The notes under the pieces: generated by a model | Told to the model about the DNA's origin: nothing | Seen by the model: only the letters and a program-made list of their open reading frames with translations | The model's database searches: none | Program-made: the position numbers and the translations under genes | Shown: piece after piece, positions 1-9,537 of the stretch | How positions within the stretch are numbered: the first letter of the stretch is position 1 | How the letters are laid out: each line of letters opens with the position of its first letter | Origin: Cyclobacteriaceae bacterium | GTDB lineage: Bacteria; Bacteroidota; Bacteroidia; Cytophagales; Cyclobacteriaceae | DNA length: 64,000 nucleotides | Assembly: GCA_028278225.1 (NCBI GenBank) | Contig: JANQEU010000049.1 | Location: 59,332 to 123,331, forward strand | Reading direction: 5' to 3'

Positions 1-534
1 TGAAACACCTTCAATATTTAAATCAAGTATGAAGACCTGATTGGGATATGCTTCCTTGAAAATCTCAATTTTCGTTTCAAGCACGCTACTAATATCAAAG
101 AGACTTTTTGTTTTCGTCTTTGTAGATTCTTCAATAACGTATTTCTGATCTTCGTAAAAATAATATGGAAATTCTCGGTAATAATAGCAGGTATTGAATG
201 GATTGATTTTGTTCATAAGAATATGCTGAGGATGCTTAAGCCCAAGTGGCCAAAAGATTATATCGAACCTGTTTTGTAAATGTCCAATTCTCAAGGAGAT
301 GTCATTAAAAGAGGTTGCATCATTAATTTTCAAAAACAAATCTTCATCGCTCAAATTAGAGTTTTTTTGCCTTAGACTAGACATGTAATTATCTTCAAAT
401 CCTAAACTTTTATAACCTAAAAACGCTCCTTGGACATTTGAGAAGTGCTTACTTAAGACATTTACCCCTGAAGTGTTGTTTGAAATGTAGTCGGAAAGAG
501 TAAGGATGAAGAATTGTTGTTCTGGATGAAGCAT
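1..534 (-). CDS. Hypothetical protein, C-terminus cut by window start
   Basis: An uninterrupted frame of 178 codons runs from an ATG at 534 off the left edge with no stop codon. The ATG is preceded by a perfect AGGAGG (541-546 read on the minus strand), which supports this start. The product begins MLHPEQQFFILTLSDYI and is rich in Tyr, Phe and Asn; I recognise no catalytic motif, signal peptide or membrane segment. It follows a glycosyltransferase and a methyltransferase on the same strand, so a role in surface polysaccharide or modification chemistry is possible but only by association. Confidence 0.7.
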   Translation of the reverse strand, partial: MLHPEQQFFILTLSDYISNNTSGVNVLSKHFSNVQGAFLGYKSLGFEDNYMSSLRQKNSNLSDEDLFLKINDATSFNDISLRIGHLQNRFDIIFWPLGLKHPQHILMNKINPFNTCYYYREFPYYFYEDQKYVIEESTKTKTKSLFDISSVLETKIEIFKEAYPNQVFILDLNIEGVS

Positions 535-593
535 AATATAACCTCCTAGATTTATCCAAGCATCATCAAAATGGGGTTCGACAATAAGAACGT

Positions 594-1376
594 TCAATTT
601 CTAACAAACTTTTTAAGTAAAATAGTGTTATATCTGAATCCCACAGTTATATTAAACAATAACAACACAATTAACGTTGGGATTGAAATTAATGCAAGAA
701 ACCGACTTCTCAGGGTACCGATTTGCCACAACCCTGAAACAAATTGTATTCTGCAATCTACCAAAAGTTGGAGATAAGCTGGTCTTAATCTTGTTACTTC
801 GTAATTCACGGAATTATCTATTTCTTTAACAGTACAACCCTCGTGCAATAAGCCAATGATTGCAAAATTACTAGCGTTCTTTTTGATTTTTAGGTTTAGA
901 AATATCTGCATAGCTTTTCGAGAAAATAGTCTGTATTCTGACACAATATCGTTCAAGTAAATTCCGGTGGCCATGTAGTATAGGAAAGAATATAGTTGTA
1001 TGTCCTTTTTGATCATCCAAGGTGTTTTCTGATCATATCCAGCTAGTACAATGTCAACTTGACTTGCTTGATATGAACCAAGAATTTTTTCAAACTTATC
1101 TAGATTCATTTGGCCATCTGCATCCACTTTTAAAACCGCATCAAAATTTTCCCCTAGAGCATATTTAAAACCGGTCTTCAAAGCTTCAGTTAGGCCTAAG
1201 TTCCCATTGTGATGTAGAATATGTGTTCCCCCCTCAATTCTGACAGTTTCAAGAGTATGGTCCGTGGCACCATCAACAATCACTATCACATCTCGACATT
1301 TGCTTTTTGCAATCCTGATAACGTCCAGAATGCTGTTCGCTTCATTATAAGCAGGTATAAGGATGGCAAATTTCAT
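594..1376 (-). CDS. Family 2 glycosyltransferase
   Basis: A GT-A fold glycosyltransferase that would transfer a sugar from a nucleotide- or lipid-linked donor, probably at the inner face of the membrane. The N-terminus KFAILIPAYNEA is the classical GT2 start, followed by a VDGATDHT segment and a metal-binding DXD-type motif in KVDADGQ near residue 90. A hydrophobic stretch near the C-terminus (SIPTLIVLLLF) suggests a membrane anchor. I chose the Met directly before KFAILIPAYNE; another ATG lies four codons upstream (1388). It lies downstream of a methyltransferase and upstream of an unknown gene on the same strand. The pattern resembles dolichol-phosphate-mannose-synthase-like enzymes, but the acceptor cannot be told. 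Confidence 0.85.
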   Translation of the reverse strand: MKFAILIPAYNEANSILDVIRIAKSKCRDVIVIVDGATDHTLETVRIEGGTHILHHNGNLGLTEALKTGFKYALGENFDAVLKVDADGQMNLDKFEKILGSYQASQVDIVLAGYDQKTPWMIKKDIQLYSFLYYMATGIYLNDIVSEYRLFSRKAMQIFLNLKIKKNASNFAIIGLLHEGCTVKEIDNSVNYEVTRLRPAYLQLLVDCRIQFVSGLWQIGTLRSRFLALISIPTLIVLLLFNITVGFRYNTILLKKFVRN

Positions 1377-1460
1377 TTTGAAATACAAGATGCTCTCAAT
1401 TATAGAAAAGTGTTGTTGAAAAAAAAACCAGCAATTGTCTTATTTATGCATATAATGGCA

Positions 1461-2159
1461 TTAGATCTTTTGAGCCACAATAAACAAGTAAAGTCCCAAC
1501 GGTAATGAGGTTATTCTCGAAATAAATTTCTGTAATTTCATTAGCGGTTCGAGGATGTAATTAGGTAATGAAGAACCACCTATAGGTAAAAAGAAAAAAG
1601 AATAGGATTCCAGGATAAGTAAATTACTCTTCGTGCACTCTCTCAATAGTTTTCTATAATATATGGGTTTATCATACACTTGAGAAGTGTATTTTCCCTT
1701 CCAAAATGTCTGCCATATCATGTCAGGGTTCATCTTATTAGGTGTGGATATAAATAATTTGCCACCTTTTTTCAAAACCCTACTTAATTCCCTAATAGCT
1801 TTTTGATAGTCAGGAATATGTTCTAGTACCTCCGAGCAAACAACACAATCAAAATAATTATCGGTAAATGGTATGTTACGAAGAGACCCAACAAAGAATT
1901 TCCCTCTTCCAATTTTCATTTTGGCCTGACTAATAGCAGATTCACTAATGTCGTAGCCATAGTATTCATTGGTATATGGAGCAAGAGTAGAACCTAAATA
2001 CCCCTTGCCACAACCTGCATCAAGTAACTTGGCCGGATTCTCCTTAGAAATTCTGTTAATGAAATACTGATGGCATTCATAGACTTCTGGAATTTCTGGA
2101 ATACCAGGTAAGCCTTCAGGATTGTTTTCATAGTATTCTTTTATAAGCTCTTCATTCAT
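1461..2159 (-). CDS. Class I SAM-dependent methyltransferase
   Basis: A 232-residue Rossmann-fold methyltransferase of the Methyltransf_11/UbiE-like type. Motif I is visible as LLDAGCGKGYLG (about residues 45-56), followed by the acidic end of strand 2 (YYGYDIS), a motif with VVCSEVLEHIPDY, and the post-motif VLKKGGKLFISTPN. This arrangement usually acts on small molecules, lipids or sugars rather than DNA: there is no (D/N)PPY motif. It lies 27 bases after the last gene of the DISARM-like operon and before a glycosyltransferase, so it more likely belongs with the glycosyltransferase than with the defence operon, although all are on one strand. Substrate unknown. Confidence 0.85.
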   Translation of the reverse strand: MNEELIKEYYENNPEGLPGIPEIPEVYECHQYFINRISKENPAKLLDAGCGKGYLGSTLAPYTNEYYGYDISESAISQAKMKIGRGKFFVGSLRNIPFTDNYFDCVVCSEVLEHIPDYQKAIRELSRVLKKGGKLFISTPNKMNPDMIWQTFWKGKYTSQVYDKPIYYRKLLRECTKSNLLILESYSFFFLPIGGSSLPNYILEPLMKLQKFISRITSLPLGLYLFIVAQKI

Positions 2160-2186
2160 GAAACTATATTAAGAGAGAAATTCGTA

Positions 2187-3206
2187 TTAGGAATTGTTAG
2201 GTATTATATTTTCAATGAAATCAAGAACACCCCTCACAGCTGGATAGGCAGGATTGATAGATATGAATTCCTTGATATTCATGTAAGCATAAGGTTTTGG
2301 CATTTCCTCTGGATTGAACATCCAATAGACAATACCATCCGTCACAATTACAGTTTTAAGGCCTTTTAACATTTTATGTTTTGTTTGCACGTAATTTTGA
2401 GCCTGACGAATGCTGTATTTGCTTCCAGAAAAAAGTGATTTGGTTTCTATGAGGATCTTAGGGTTCTTCCTTTGATTGTCAGAATAAAGCAGGATGTCGA
2501 TGCTATTCGTCTCAACTGAAATTTTCTGGTAACTCCAACCCAACGAATATAGAAGGGGTATTACAATAAATGCTCGAATCTCATGTTCGGAAGAAGGTAT
2601 CTTATCACCCATTTTGTAATACCAGTTGGCTAGCTTTCTGACCCTGTTCAAAGTGACAATGGTATTCTCAGCATCCTGAATCCGAAGGCCCTTGCTGATC
2701 AGCAGGTTCTCTATATCAATATCCTGAAGGCGAGGAGGTGTATTTTCTTGAAGCTTATGAGATGGTTTGATCAGTGATGCACTTTCCCAAGCCTTTTCAA
2801 TTCGATTGATGACCTCTCTTTTGTAAAGATATTGAGCGGTAGAACGGGAAAGCCATCGATGCTTTAGGTCAATATTGAAATCTCTCCATCGCACATAGCA
2901 GAAATGATTGAGATCCCAGCCATCTACGTCCCCAAATGTATCTGAGTACTGATATACCTGATCATTTTTAGAGAGTACCTCACCAACAGCCTGAATGACG
3001 GACTGACCATTATGCATAACAACCCTATCTCCTTCCAATACCTCTGTAAGCCAATTGATCTTTTTGATATCCTCTTTGGAATAGTTCTCTCGAAACTGAA
3101 TATATGAGCCACCTCGACCCGGACCAACAATGGCCACTCCAAAGTTTTTCATTACATCTGAAAAATCTCGAGTGCTGTCACCAGACATTAGTTGTAGGTA
3201 TTTCAT
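2187..3206 (-). CDS. PUA/EVE-like domain fused to PD-(D/E)XK nuclease (HSDR_N-like)
   Basis: A two-part protein. Residues about 1-115 carry a pattern typical of the PUA/EVE/ASCH superfamily, whose members often recognise modified bases: GDRVVMHNG, then VGEV, then DGWDLNHFCYVRW. Residues about 210-310 look like the type I restriction HsdR N-terminal domain: EIRAFIVIPLLYSLGW, then Asp237 in SIDILLY and E254-T-K256 in ILIETKS, which together make a complete PD-(D/E)XK nuclease core. It is the last gene of the DISARM-like operon, 2 bases after the DUF1998 gene. In known DISARM the nuclease-like member is DrmC (PLD family), which is absent, so this protein may fill that place. The reader assignment is pattern-based and less certain than the nuclease assignment. 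Confidence 0.7.
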   Translation of the reverse strand: MKYLQLMSGDSTRDFSDVMKNFGVAIVGPGRGGSYIQFRENYSKEDIKKINWLTEVLEGDRVVMHNGQSVIQAVGEVLSKNDQVYQYSDTFGDVDGWDLNHFCYVRWRDFNIDLKHRWLSRSTAQYLYKREVINRIEKAWESASLIKPSHKLQENTPPRLQDIDIENLLISKGLRIQDAENTIVTLNRVRKLANWYYKMGDKIPSSEHEIRAFIVIPLLYSLGWSYQKISVETNSIDILLYSDNQRKNPKILIETKSLFSGSKYSIRQAQNYVQTKHKMLKGLKTVIVTDGIVYWMFNPEEMPKPYAYMNIKEFISINPAYPAVRGVLDFIENIIPNNS

Positions 3207-3208
3207 CT

Positions 3209-5407
3209 CTAATAATCTCGAAATAATCCGAACTCCGGATCAATAAGAACCCTCCGGTCTAAAGACAAATTCCATTCTTCGCAGGCAGTCTCTGAAACTA
3301 ATCCACAAGAGAAACATGCAGCTAAGTTGAGATTAAGAATTCCCTGTCCTTCAGATTCCCAGCATAGGGGATCAGAGGAGCAATCTTCAGCTCGAATCAA
3401 ACAATCCCGGATCAGTTTTAAAATCCTTTCTGGTTGAGCCTGCCAAACAATCCCACCCATAGACCCCTCTGAGCCTTCAGCTGTGTAGATCAACAAACCA
3501 GACATCCTCTGAGAGATATAAAGCCTTTCCTTTAGGCTTGCCGTTGGATATCCACATGAAAACTCTAACTCCCTCATTAGTAGATGAGCGAAAGTGTGAA
3601 TCAGCAAATGTTTAGGTCCATTCGATTCAAGTCTTTGACGCAACGAAGCTCCTTGGTCATTTGCTCCTCCTAGGGTGATCAATCTTGCCATTCGCTGAGA
3701 AAGCTCAGTTGAATGAGTTATTTCCCATTGTCTGATCCTTTCTTCATTAAACATGAAGAATATTCCTTCTCCCATAGATCTGTTAGCAGGTAATACATAC
3801 AAATCATTGGGATCTATGGAATATATTTCCTTTCCGTCCGAAGGAACAATGTTACCGGCTGCATCTCGCATCCTTTCACTAGGTCTAACCCGTGAAAAGT
3901 TCAATTGAACCTGCGAGACCTGTAGGTCTTCAATTTGTTGTATCTTCTCAAAATAATCCTCCAATTCTGAAGGAATGTTTATGTCAGCCGCCGAAAGGCC
4001 AAGTTCTTCAATACTTGAATTCCTAGTAAAGCAAAAATACTCTTGCCAACGATAATGCTCGTGAGGGTCATCGGGAGCATCGTCTTGTTGTGCTAAAAAG
4101 GAGGAAATAATACTTTCAATAAAGGCATCAGGATTCTCTAAGTCATCAAATCCATTTTCAAATAGGAACTCTTCATCGATCTTTTCACCGGCCCATTGAT
4201 CTTTGGGTTTTTCGAATTTGGTTCCTTTGGTCTTATTGTATTTTTCTTCACATATCTGCAGTGCTTCCTGGAGCTCTTTTGGCCTACCTTCTGCCAAATG
4301 CTTTGGAATGTAAAGACTGGAAAAACCATTTGAAAAATAGACATTATTCCCCGTAACAAGACTTTGTTGCATCCTCTCTCTGGCTCCAGTTAATGTTGTG
4401 CAGCTTGTATCATGAGGATATGGTCCGGTCTCTTCGTGATCTACCTCCCACGGTTTATGTCCAGGACAATTAGGTTTTAAGTTGTTGATACCTTCTAGAT
4501 TTACCTTCCTCATTCCATCTTGACCACTTCCCATTCCACAACTCTTACATTCTAGATAGACACTGCCATAGCCCTCTGAACGAGTAGTGCTCTCGGTCCA
4601 TTTGAGATCCGGAGAAGTACAACATGGGTCTATTTCGAATAAATTGATCCCGTTATCACTTCCTGTTGGATTCTCAGTTTTCCATCTAAGGAACCTTTCC
4701 CAAGGGATATCTGAAAGGTGACCATTGGGGCAGATCAAGATGAGGTTAAGCTGTGATAATTGCTGGTGCAGATCGTAAACTTTTGGAACGCCATCCTTGT
4801 CCTTAATAGTGGTTGTCAAGGTCTTTCCGCCAAATCTCAACTTGAATGATGCATCTCGCGGTGGCGCAAACATTTTAAGTTCGTTTTTATTCTTCAACCA
4901 GAGATCCTTCCATTGGTAATATCTCATCAACCTGCCTGCTCCATTCTTAAACCACTTAGGAAAATGAGTACCGGGAACCACAAAATCTTCCGTTAACGGA
5001 TTTTCCCCCTTGTCTTTTAATCTCGCAATTATTGGGTTATTGCTGACCTTAACAGTATTAAACTGCTCGTTAATAGATAGGTGTGGAATACCTACTAAGG
5101 TGATCAGATTGTCAAGGTCCTTCTCGATCCGTAGGAATTCAACAAACCTTTCATCATCCACCACTTGATATCCCATGTCTTCGATCCGTGCGTTGGATCT
5201 TTTAACCCATTCAGTTTCACTTTCGTTTTTTCGGATATCAGATAAGGCAGCGAGGATCTTCTTAACAAACTTCCATTTATTAATGTCTGAAATGAGTATA
5301 TAGTATCCAAGTTTAGTCGTAATGATAGATCCAACTCCAGCTGAGGAGGACAGCAATTTGACCTTACTTATTCCTTGATTGTATTGTGATTGGTTAGTGA
5401 CTCTCAT
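3209..5407 (-). CDS. drmB: DrmB-like DUF1998 protein
   Basis: A 732-residue protein whose C-terminal part (about 590-725) has the DUF1998 signature: HLLIHTFAHLLMRELE, a YISQRMSGLLIYTAEG segment, GSMGGIVW, and a Cys cluster (CSSDPLCW, AACFSCGLVSETACEEWN). Further Cys pairs (PCCTSP, ECKSCGMG) suggest a second metal site near residues 260-295. DUF1998 proteins are the DrmB partner of the DrmA helicase in DISARM, where the two form a DNA-binding complex that blocks incoming phage DNA. The gene overlaps the DrmA-like gene by 4 bases (ATGA), which supports translational coupling. Length is in the usual range for DrmB. It could also belong to another helicase/DUF1998 system, but the flanking methyltransferase supports DISARM. 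Confidence 0.8.
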   Translation of the reverse strand: MRVTNQSQYNQGISKVKLLSSSAGVGSIITTKLGYYILISDINKWKFVKKILAALSDIRKNESETEWVKRSNARIEDMGYQVVDDERFVEFLRIEKDLDNLITLVGIPHLSINEQFNTVKVSNNPIIARLKDKGENPLTEDFVVPGTHFPKWFKNGAGRLMRYYQWKDLWLKNKNELKMFAPPRDASFKLRFGGKTLTTTIKDKDGVPKVYDLHQQLSQLNLILICPNGHLSDIPWERFLRWKTENPTGSDNGINLFEIDPCCTSPDLKWTESTTRSEGYGSVYLECKSCGMGSGQDGMRKVNLEGINNLKPNCPGHKPWEVDHEETGPYPHDTSCTTLTGARERMQQSLVTGNNVYFSNGFSSLYIPKHLAEGRPKELQEALQICEEKYNKTKGTKFEKPKDQWAGEKIDEEFLFENGFDDLENPDAFIESIISSFLAQQDDAPDDPHEHYRWQEYFCFTRNSSIEELGLSAADINIPSELEDYFEKIQQIEDLQVSQVQLNFSRVRPSERMRDAAGNIVPSDGKEIYSIDPNDLYVLPANRSMGEGIFFMFNEERIRQWEITHSTELSQRMARLITLGGANDQGASLRQRLESNGPKHLLIHTFAHLLMRELEFSCGYPTASLKERLYISQRMSGLLIYTAEGSEGSMGGIVWQAQPERILKLIRDCLIRAEDCSSDPLCWESEGQGILNLNLAACFSCGLVSETACEEWNLSLDRRVLIDPEFGLFRDY

Positions 5408-8400
5408 TTTGGAAAGATCTTTACAACAGCTTCTGGTTCAATTACTCTCAATGACTGGGGGATTTGCCATTTATCACTATCAAAATTGTCTTGGTATTCA
5501 TCAACATCGATATACAATTGCTCTTGGTTTGTAACCCTAGAAGCTTTGTTATTAAAAACTAGCTGCCTATTGTCATCTTGAACCTCGATACATTTTGACC
5601 TCCATTCATTGATGGTGCTATGTACCCAGTCATTTATGTTCACTAAGTTCTCGGACCTTAGCAAGTTCTTTATTTGATCTGAGATATCAAGCTGTGCTAA
5701 AAGTTGTTCCCTTCTTTCGAAGTATTCAGTTAGTTGCTGGACTATAGCAACTACCCCATTTTCATCAAGATTGGATATCTCTGAAGCAGAAAGCCTATCA
5801 GCAAACTGTGGTATCATATGCCTGATAATGGTAGCAACATATAATCCCAAATACCTGTCCAATGCTTTTTTGGTGAATGGTGTTATTGAAATGGGTTCGA
5901 CGTAACTGTACATCTTTTCATGAAATTCGACGAATTTTTCAAAGTGTGATACATCCCTTGCTCTAAATGGATGATGAACTGTCAGCACCAGACCTTCCTT
6001 ATCCCGCGCAACCCTACTACTAGCTTGGATGTATTCAGCAATATTGCGAGGCATTGAGTTCATTATAATGCAGTTGAACCGTGAAACATCAATTCCTACT
6101 GAGATCATGTTGGTTGCCACAATGAAATCGGGAGGAGATGTTCCCGGCCTTTTCTCACGGTCGAATGTGTGTGCAAATCGATGTGTTGGAGATAATGAAG
6201 TGCTTACCCTGTCTAATTCGCTTTTAACTTCCTCTCCGGACAATCGACCAGTGAGTTCTCCTTCTCTAATAGAATAAGTATAGATCGGGTCCATTAATTG
6301 GCCCGGCCTTACCACTCGATGAAAAACCTTCCTAATTTCTTTAAGTATGTAAGTCTGTACCTGTGATTGTGTTTTGCCTACTTCTCGAAGACTATTAAAG
6401 TATGAAACTATGGAATGGTAATAGTCCATGGCTTTTACTAGACTATCGCTATAAGAGGAAATATCTAAAATGCTGTTCTGACGAATATGTTTTAGTTCGA
6501 AGATCGCGCGATGTGTTAACAGGATAGCAGCAAGCCTCATTTGCATCCAGATCTGTGTTCGACCTGTCGGGAAAAAACCCATGTATTTCCTTTTAGAAAC
6601 ATAATTCGGTTCATCTACATTACCATTAATGAAAGTCCTTTTGTAAAAGGAAAAGAAAGAATCATCACATTCAATACCAGGCTTAGGAAATAGATTAACC
6701 TTGCGATCAAAAAGGGCCATTATTTGAAGATCCGTATTGCGTGTGGTAGCAGTTGAAGAAACAACTTTAGGCCTTATTGTCAAATCGTTTTCAATCCGAG
6801 TACAAAGTCTTTCAATTGCAGATTCAAATAAAGCAACTGCCGACCCAAGTGGACCTAAAAGAAGGTGCAGCTCATCTTGTATGATCAGATCTGGTGATAA
6901 GTAACTTGTTGGTTTACCTGATTCCCAATTACCTCTACCAAACAGCCTCCTTGAGTCATTTTTCCGTGAATTTGAGTCATTTGAAACCCTATGCGCTAGT
7001 TGAGCAAACTTGTCTACTGTACCAAACAATAGAGCTGGTGGTTGAAAATATATTTCCTCATCACTCAGACTCACAGGAATCGGTCCATGGAGTTCAGTCC
7101 TTAATCTTGGTCTTGGTAAGCTGAATGCGCATTTTGGGCTCGAACAGTTAAGATGTAGCCTGTTAAAATTGTATAAGTCTTTGTGATCCGATTCAGCAGC
7201 TGTGGATGGTATCAATTTACTTCCGCACCAAGGGCAATTCGTAAATGGAATCTTATTGTGTTCATTTCCATCTCGCAATTTTTGGTATTCTTCTTGGAGT
7301 TCCTCTATCCTATTTGGTAGCGTTCCTTTTCCAACCCATAGACCTATATAGATAGGCTCCGCCCCAAGGTTGAATATGTCCCATCTTCTCATCAATTCAA
7401 GTGCCATGATCAGAAGCGTGGCTCGTTGGAACTGCTGCAAAGTCAATAGCCTTAGTGTGTAGCGCATAAATACAGAGGTACCTCCTCCTGCTACTCCGTA
7501 AGTCCTTCGGCGATGAAAAATGGTCAATGCTATCAATCCCAGATAAGCTTCTGTTTTACCTCCACCTGTTGGGAACCAAACGAGATCGACCAGCGAATTT
7601 CTAGCTTCCCATTTAGGATCATCATCTCGCCTGAAAATTCCATCTAGGTTAATCAAAATGAAAGCGAGTTGAAAAGGTCTCCAAGCTGCGGATGAGTTAC
7701 CAAACAATCTATCATCACAGTTTGCATAAAAGTCCCTTGTAAACCCACCAAATTCCTCCTCATTAATCACATCACCTAAGTGATGTTCCTTCACATTTAC
7801 CGAATGCCAAAGCTGCATGAACATAGCTGTGTTCATGAGTCGGAATGCTTCCAAATTCTGATCTTTATCAGTCAGGATCGCTCGGATATTTCCTAGCATC
7901 CTGTAAGCATCTTTCTGGCATTTATCAAGTTCCTGCTCCCTTATTGCAGTTTCACTTTTATCATGTTTTATTGATCTTTTAATATTGATCCAATTCTCAT
8001 ATGCATTAACAAAGCTTTCAAGCCCTTTGATCACTTCAGAATTTGGTGTACCGGAAAGTGTTGAAAGCCATTTAAACTGCATGTAACGATTGTCCTGGAA
8101 AATTTCCTTTGGCTCAGATGAGTCATTTGAGTACCGTTTGTCTTTTGGTATTGGATCAACATCTGGTGTGTCAAATTCTGGAATGTATTCTGTGGACACT
8201 TTTTTATCGGCGTTGTTAATATTCCAGTTTACCGAACATCCATGGCCAATTGCATAGTCTTCAAATTGCCTATAAATGAATTGATTAACCTGGTCTTCTC
8301 CGAAAGTCCGTTCATCTAACTTGGGATTTAATTCTTTGTATGGTATTAAATAGGCACTTTGGACTTCTAAACAGACACCAAAAAACATTCTCTGATTAAC

Positions 8401-9537
8401 CAACTCATTAAAAACTGAGAAATACCTGTTGTCATCTGCTGATTGTAGGTATGGGGATGAGGAGTTTTGAACTTGCACTTTAATGAAAGTCTTTTCATCC
8501 TGTTGCCTAGTGTTTCTACTTAATTGGATATTAAGAGATAACGATGCTTGTAAATCATTCGCGAGGACAAAATGGAATATTTTGTTCAGGCTCTCATGTT
8601 TATTGCTACTATATATCCGCTTTCCTATGATATTGTGTGGAATGGGTTCCGGAAGGTTAATTGTTTTGGACAAAGGAATAGAGTGCCATAAGCCATATCC
8701 TCGTGAGTCATGAATCAAAATAAGGTCTTTGATGTGAGCAATAAAATTTTCAATAGATTCAATTGAAATAATAGTTTGATACAATTGGTCTTTATTCTTC
8801 TTATCAAAGGCTGTGTTCTTCAGCTGTTTGAAAAGGAATTCTTTGTATCCGCTTAATGGCTGATCATTTTTGTCAGATCCCAATTCTTGGGCCTTTGAAA
8901 GATCGATCTCTCTAAGTTCTTTCCTAACATCACTAATTTCTTCTCCCGAAAGGCCATTACATGTGAGAATGTAATTTGATCCATGATGTTTGATGTCAAG
9001 ATTAGTTCTTAAAGGTCTACCGGCATCTAGTTCAGATAGAATCCTTAAAAACTCATCGTAATCTTGTTCAAGTAATAGGCCGTATCTATCGTCAACACTT
9101 TCCCTTTCGATCTTTTCATAGTATCTGGCTGATAATGTGATCTTAACATCATTATCAGTTCTAACACCAGCTCCTAAACAACAGGTGAGACCCATTATAT
9201 TTGGGTACATCTGGTTAATACTCAAGGAATCCTCCTCGTCAATATCAGGATCGTCATTGAATCCAGACCCTTCTTGATCATCCTCATCTTCGAGGTTTTC
9301 CACCTCTGACCTAGCTGTCTCACTTCTATCCTCCGGGAACAAAATTCCTGAACTGTAAAATGCCCCTGGTACAGAATTGATCAATTCGCTGTGATAATCC
9401 CCTGCATTTGAAACCCGTAGGTCCTTTTTAATCGTTTCATCATCCTCAGTATCTATGTATCTAAATCCTGTTGCACCTGGTCCTATGATCTGGTCATGAA
9501 TAAAACGCGTAAGATCTTTTCTCTTTTCTTTGATCAT
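5404..9537 (-). CDS. drmA: DrmA-like SF2 helicase of DISARM
   Basis: A 1377-residue helicase. Walker A is WFPTGGGKTEAYLG (about 655-668), motif II is IIQDELHLLLG (about 885), motif III STATTRN, and motifs V-VI VATNMISVGIDVSRF and YIQASSRVARDKEG (about 1150-1180). Between motifs I and II lies a zinc ribbon, TNCPWCGSK then NCSSPKCAF (about 770-802). An acidic N-terminal segment follows residue 80. The GGGKTE Walker A and the DELH box are typical of DrmA-type helicases, which pair with DUF1998 proteins. It overlaps its neighbours on both sides by 4 bases, so it sits in the middle of one operon. Expected role: ATP-driven engagement of foreign DNA in the cytoplasm together with DrmB. Confidence 0.85.
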   Translation of the reverse strand: MIKEKRKDLTRFIHDQIIGPGATGFRYIDTEDDETIKKDLRVSNAGDYHSELINSVPGAFYSSGILFPEDRSETARSEVENLEDEDDQEGSGFNDDPDIDEEDSLSINQMYPNIMGLTCCLGAGVRTDNDVKITLSARYYEKIERESVDDRYGLLLEQDYDEFLRILSELDAGRPLRTNLDIKHHGSNYILTCNGLSGEEISDVRKELREIDLSKAQELGSDKNDQPLSGYKEFLFKQLKNTAFDKKNKDQLYQTIISIESIENFIAHIKDLILIHDSRGYGLWHSIPLSKTINLPEPIPHNIIGKRIYSSNKHESLNKIFHFVLANDLQASLSLNIQLSRNTRQQDEKTFIKVQVQNSSSPYLQSADDNRYFSVFNELVNQRMFFGVCLEVQSAYLIPYKELNPKLDERTFGEDQVNQFIYRQFEDYAIGHGCSVNWNINNADKKVSTEYIPEFDTPDVDPIPKDKRYSNDSSEPKEIFQDNRYMQFKWLSTLSGTPNSEVIKGLESFVNAYENWINIKRSIKHDKSETAIREQELDKCQKDAYRMLGNIRAILTDKDQNLEAFRLMNTAMFMQLWHSVNVKEHHLGDVINEEEFGGFTRDFYANCDDRLFGNSSAAWRPFQLAFILINLDGIFRRDDDPKWEARNSLVDLVWFPTGGGKTEAYLGLIALTIFHRRRTYGVAGGGTSVFMRYTLRLLTLQQFQRATLLIMALELMRRWDIFNLGAEPIYIGLWVGKGTLPNRIEELQEEYQKLRDGNEHNKIPFTNCPWCGSKLIPSTAAESDHKDLYNFNRLHLNCSSPKCAFSLPRPRLRTELHGPIPVSLSDEEIYFQPPALLFGTVDKFAQLAHRVSNDSNSRKNDSRRLFGRGNWESGKPTSYLSPDLIIQDELHLLLGPLGSAVALFESAIERLCTRIENDLTIRPKVVSSTATTRNTDLQIMALFDRKVNLFPKPGIECDDSFFSFYKRTFINGNVDEPNYVSKRKYMGFFPTGRTQIWMQMRLAAILLTHRAIFELKHIRQNSILDISSYSDSLVKAMDYYHSIVSYFNSLREVGKTQSQVQTYILKEIRKVFHRVVRPGQLMDPIYTYSIREGELTGRLSGEEVKSELDRVSTSLSPTHRFAHTFDREKRPGTSPPDFIVATNMISVGIDVSRFNCIIMNSMPRNIAEYIQASSRVARDKEGLVLTVHHPFRARDVSHFEKFVEFHEKMYSYVEPISITPFTKKALDRYLGLYVATIIRHMIPQFADRLSASEISNLDENGVVAIVQQLTEYFERREQLLAQLDISDQIKNLLRSENLVNINDWVHSTINEWRSKCIEVQDDNRQLVFNNKASRVTNQEQLYIDVDEYQDNFDSDKWQIPQSLRVIEPEAVVKIFPK

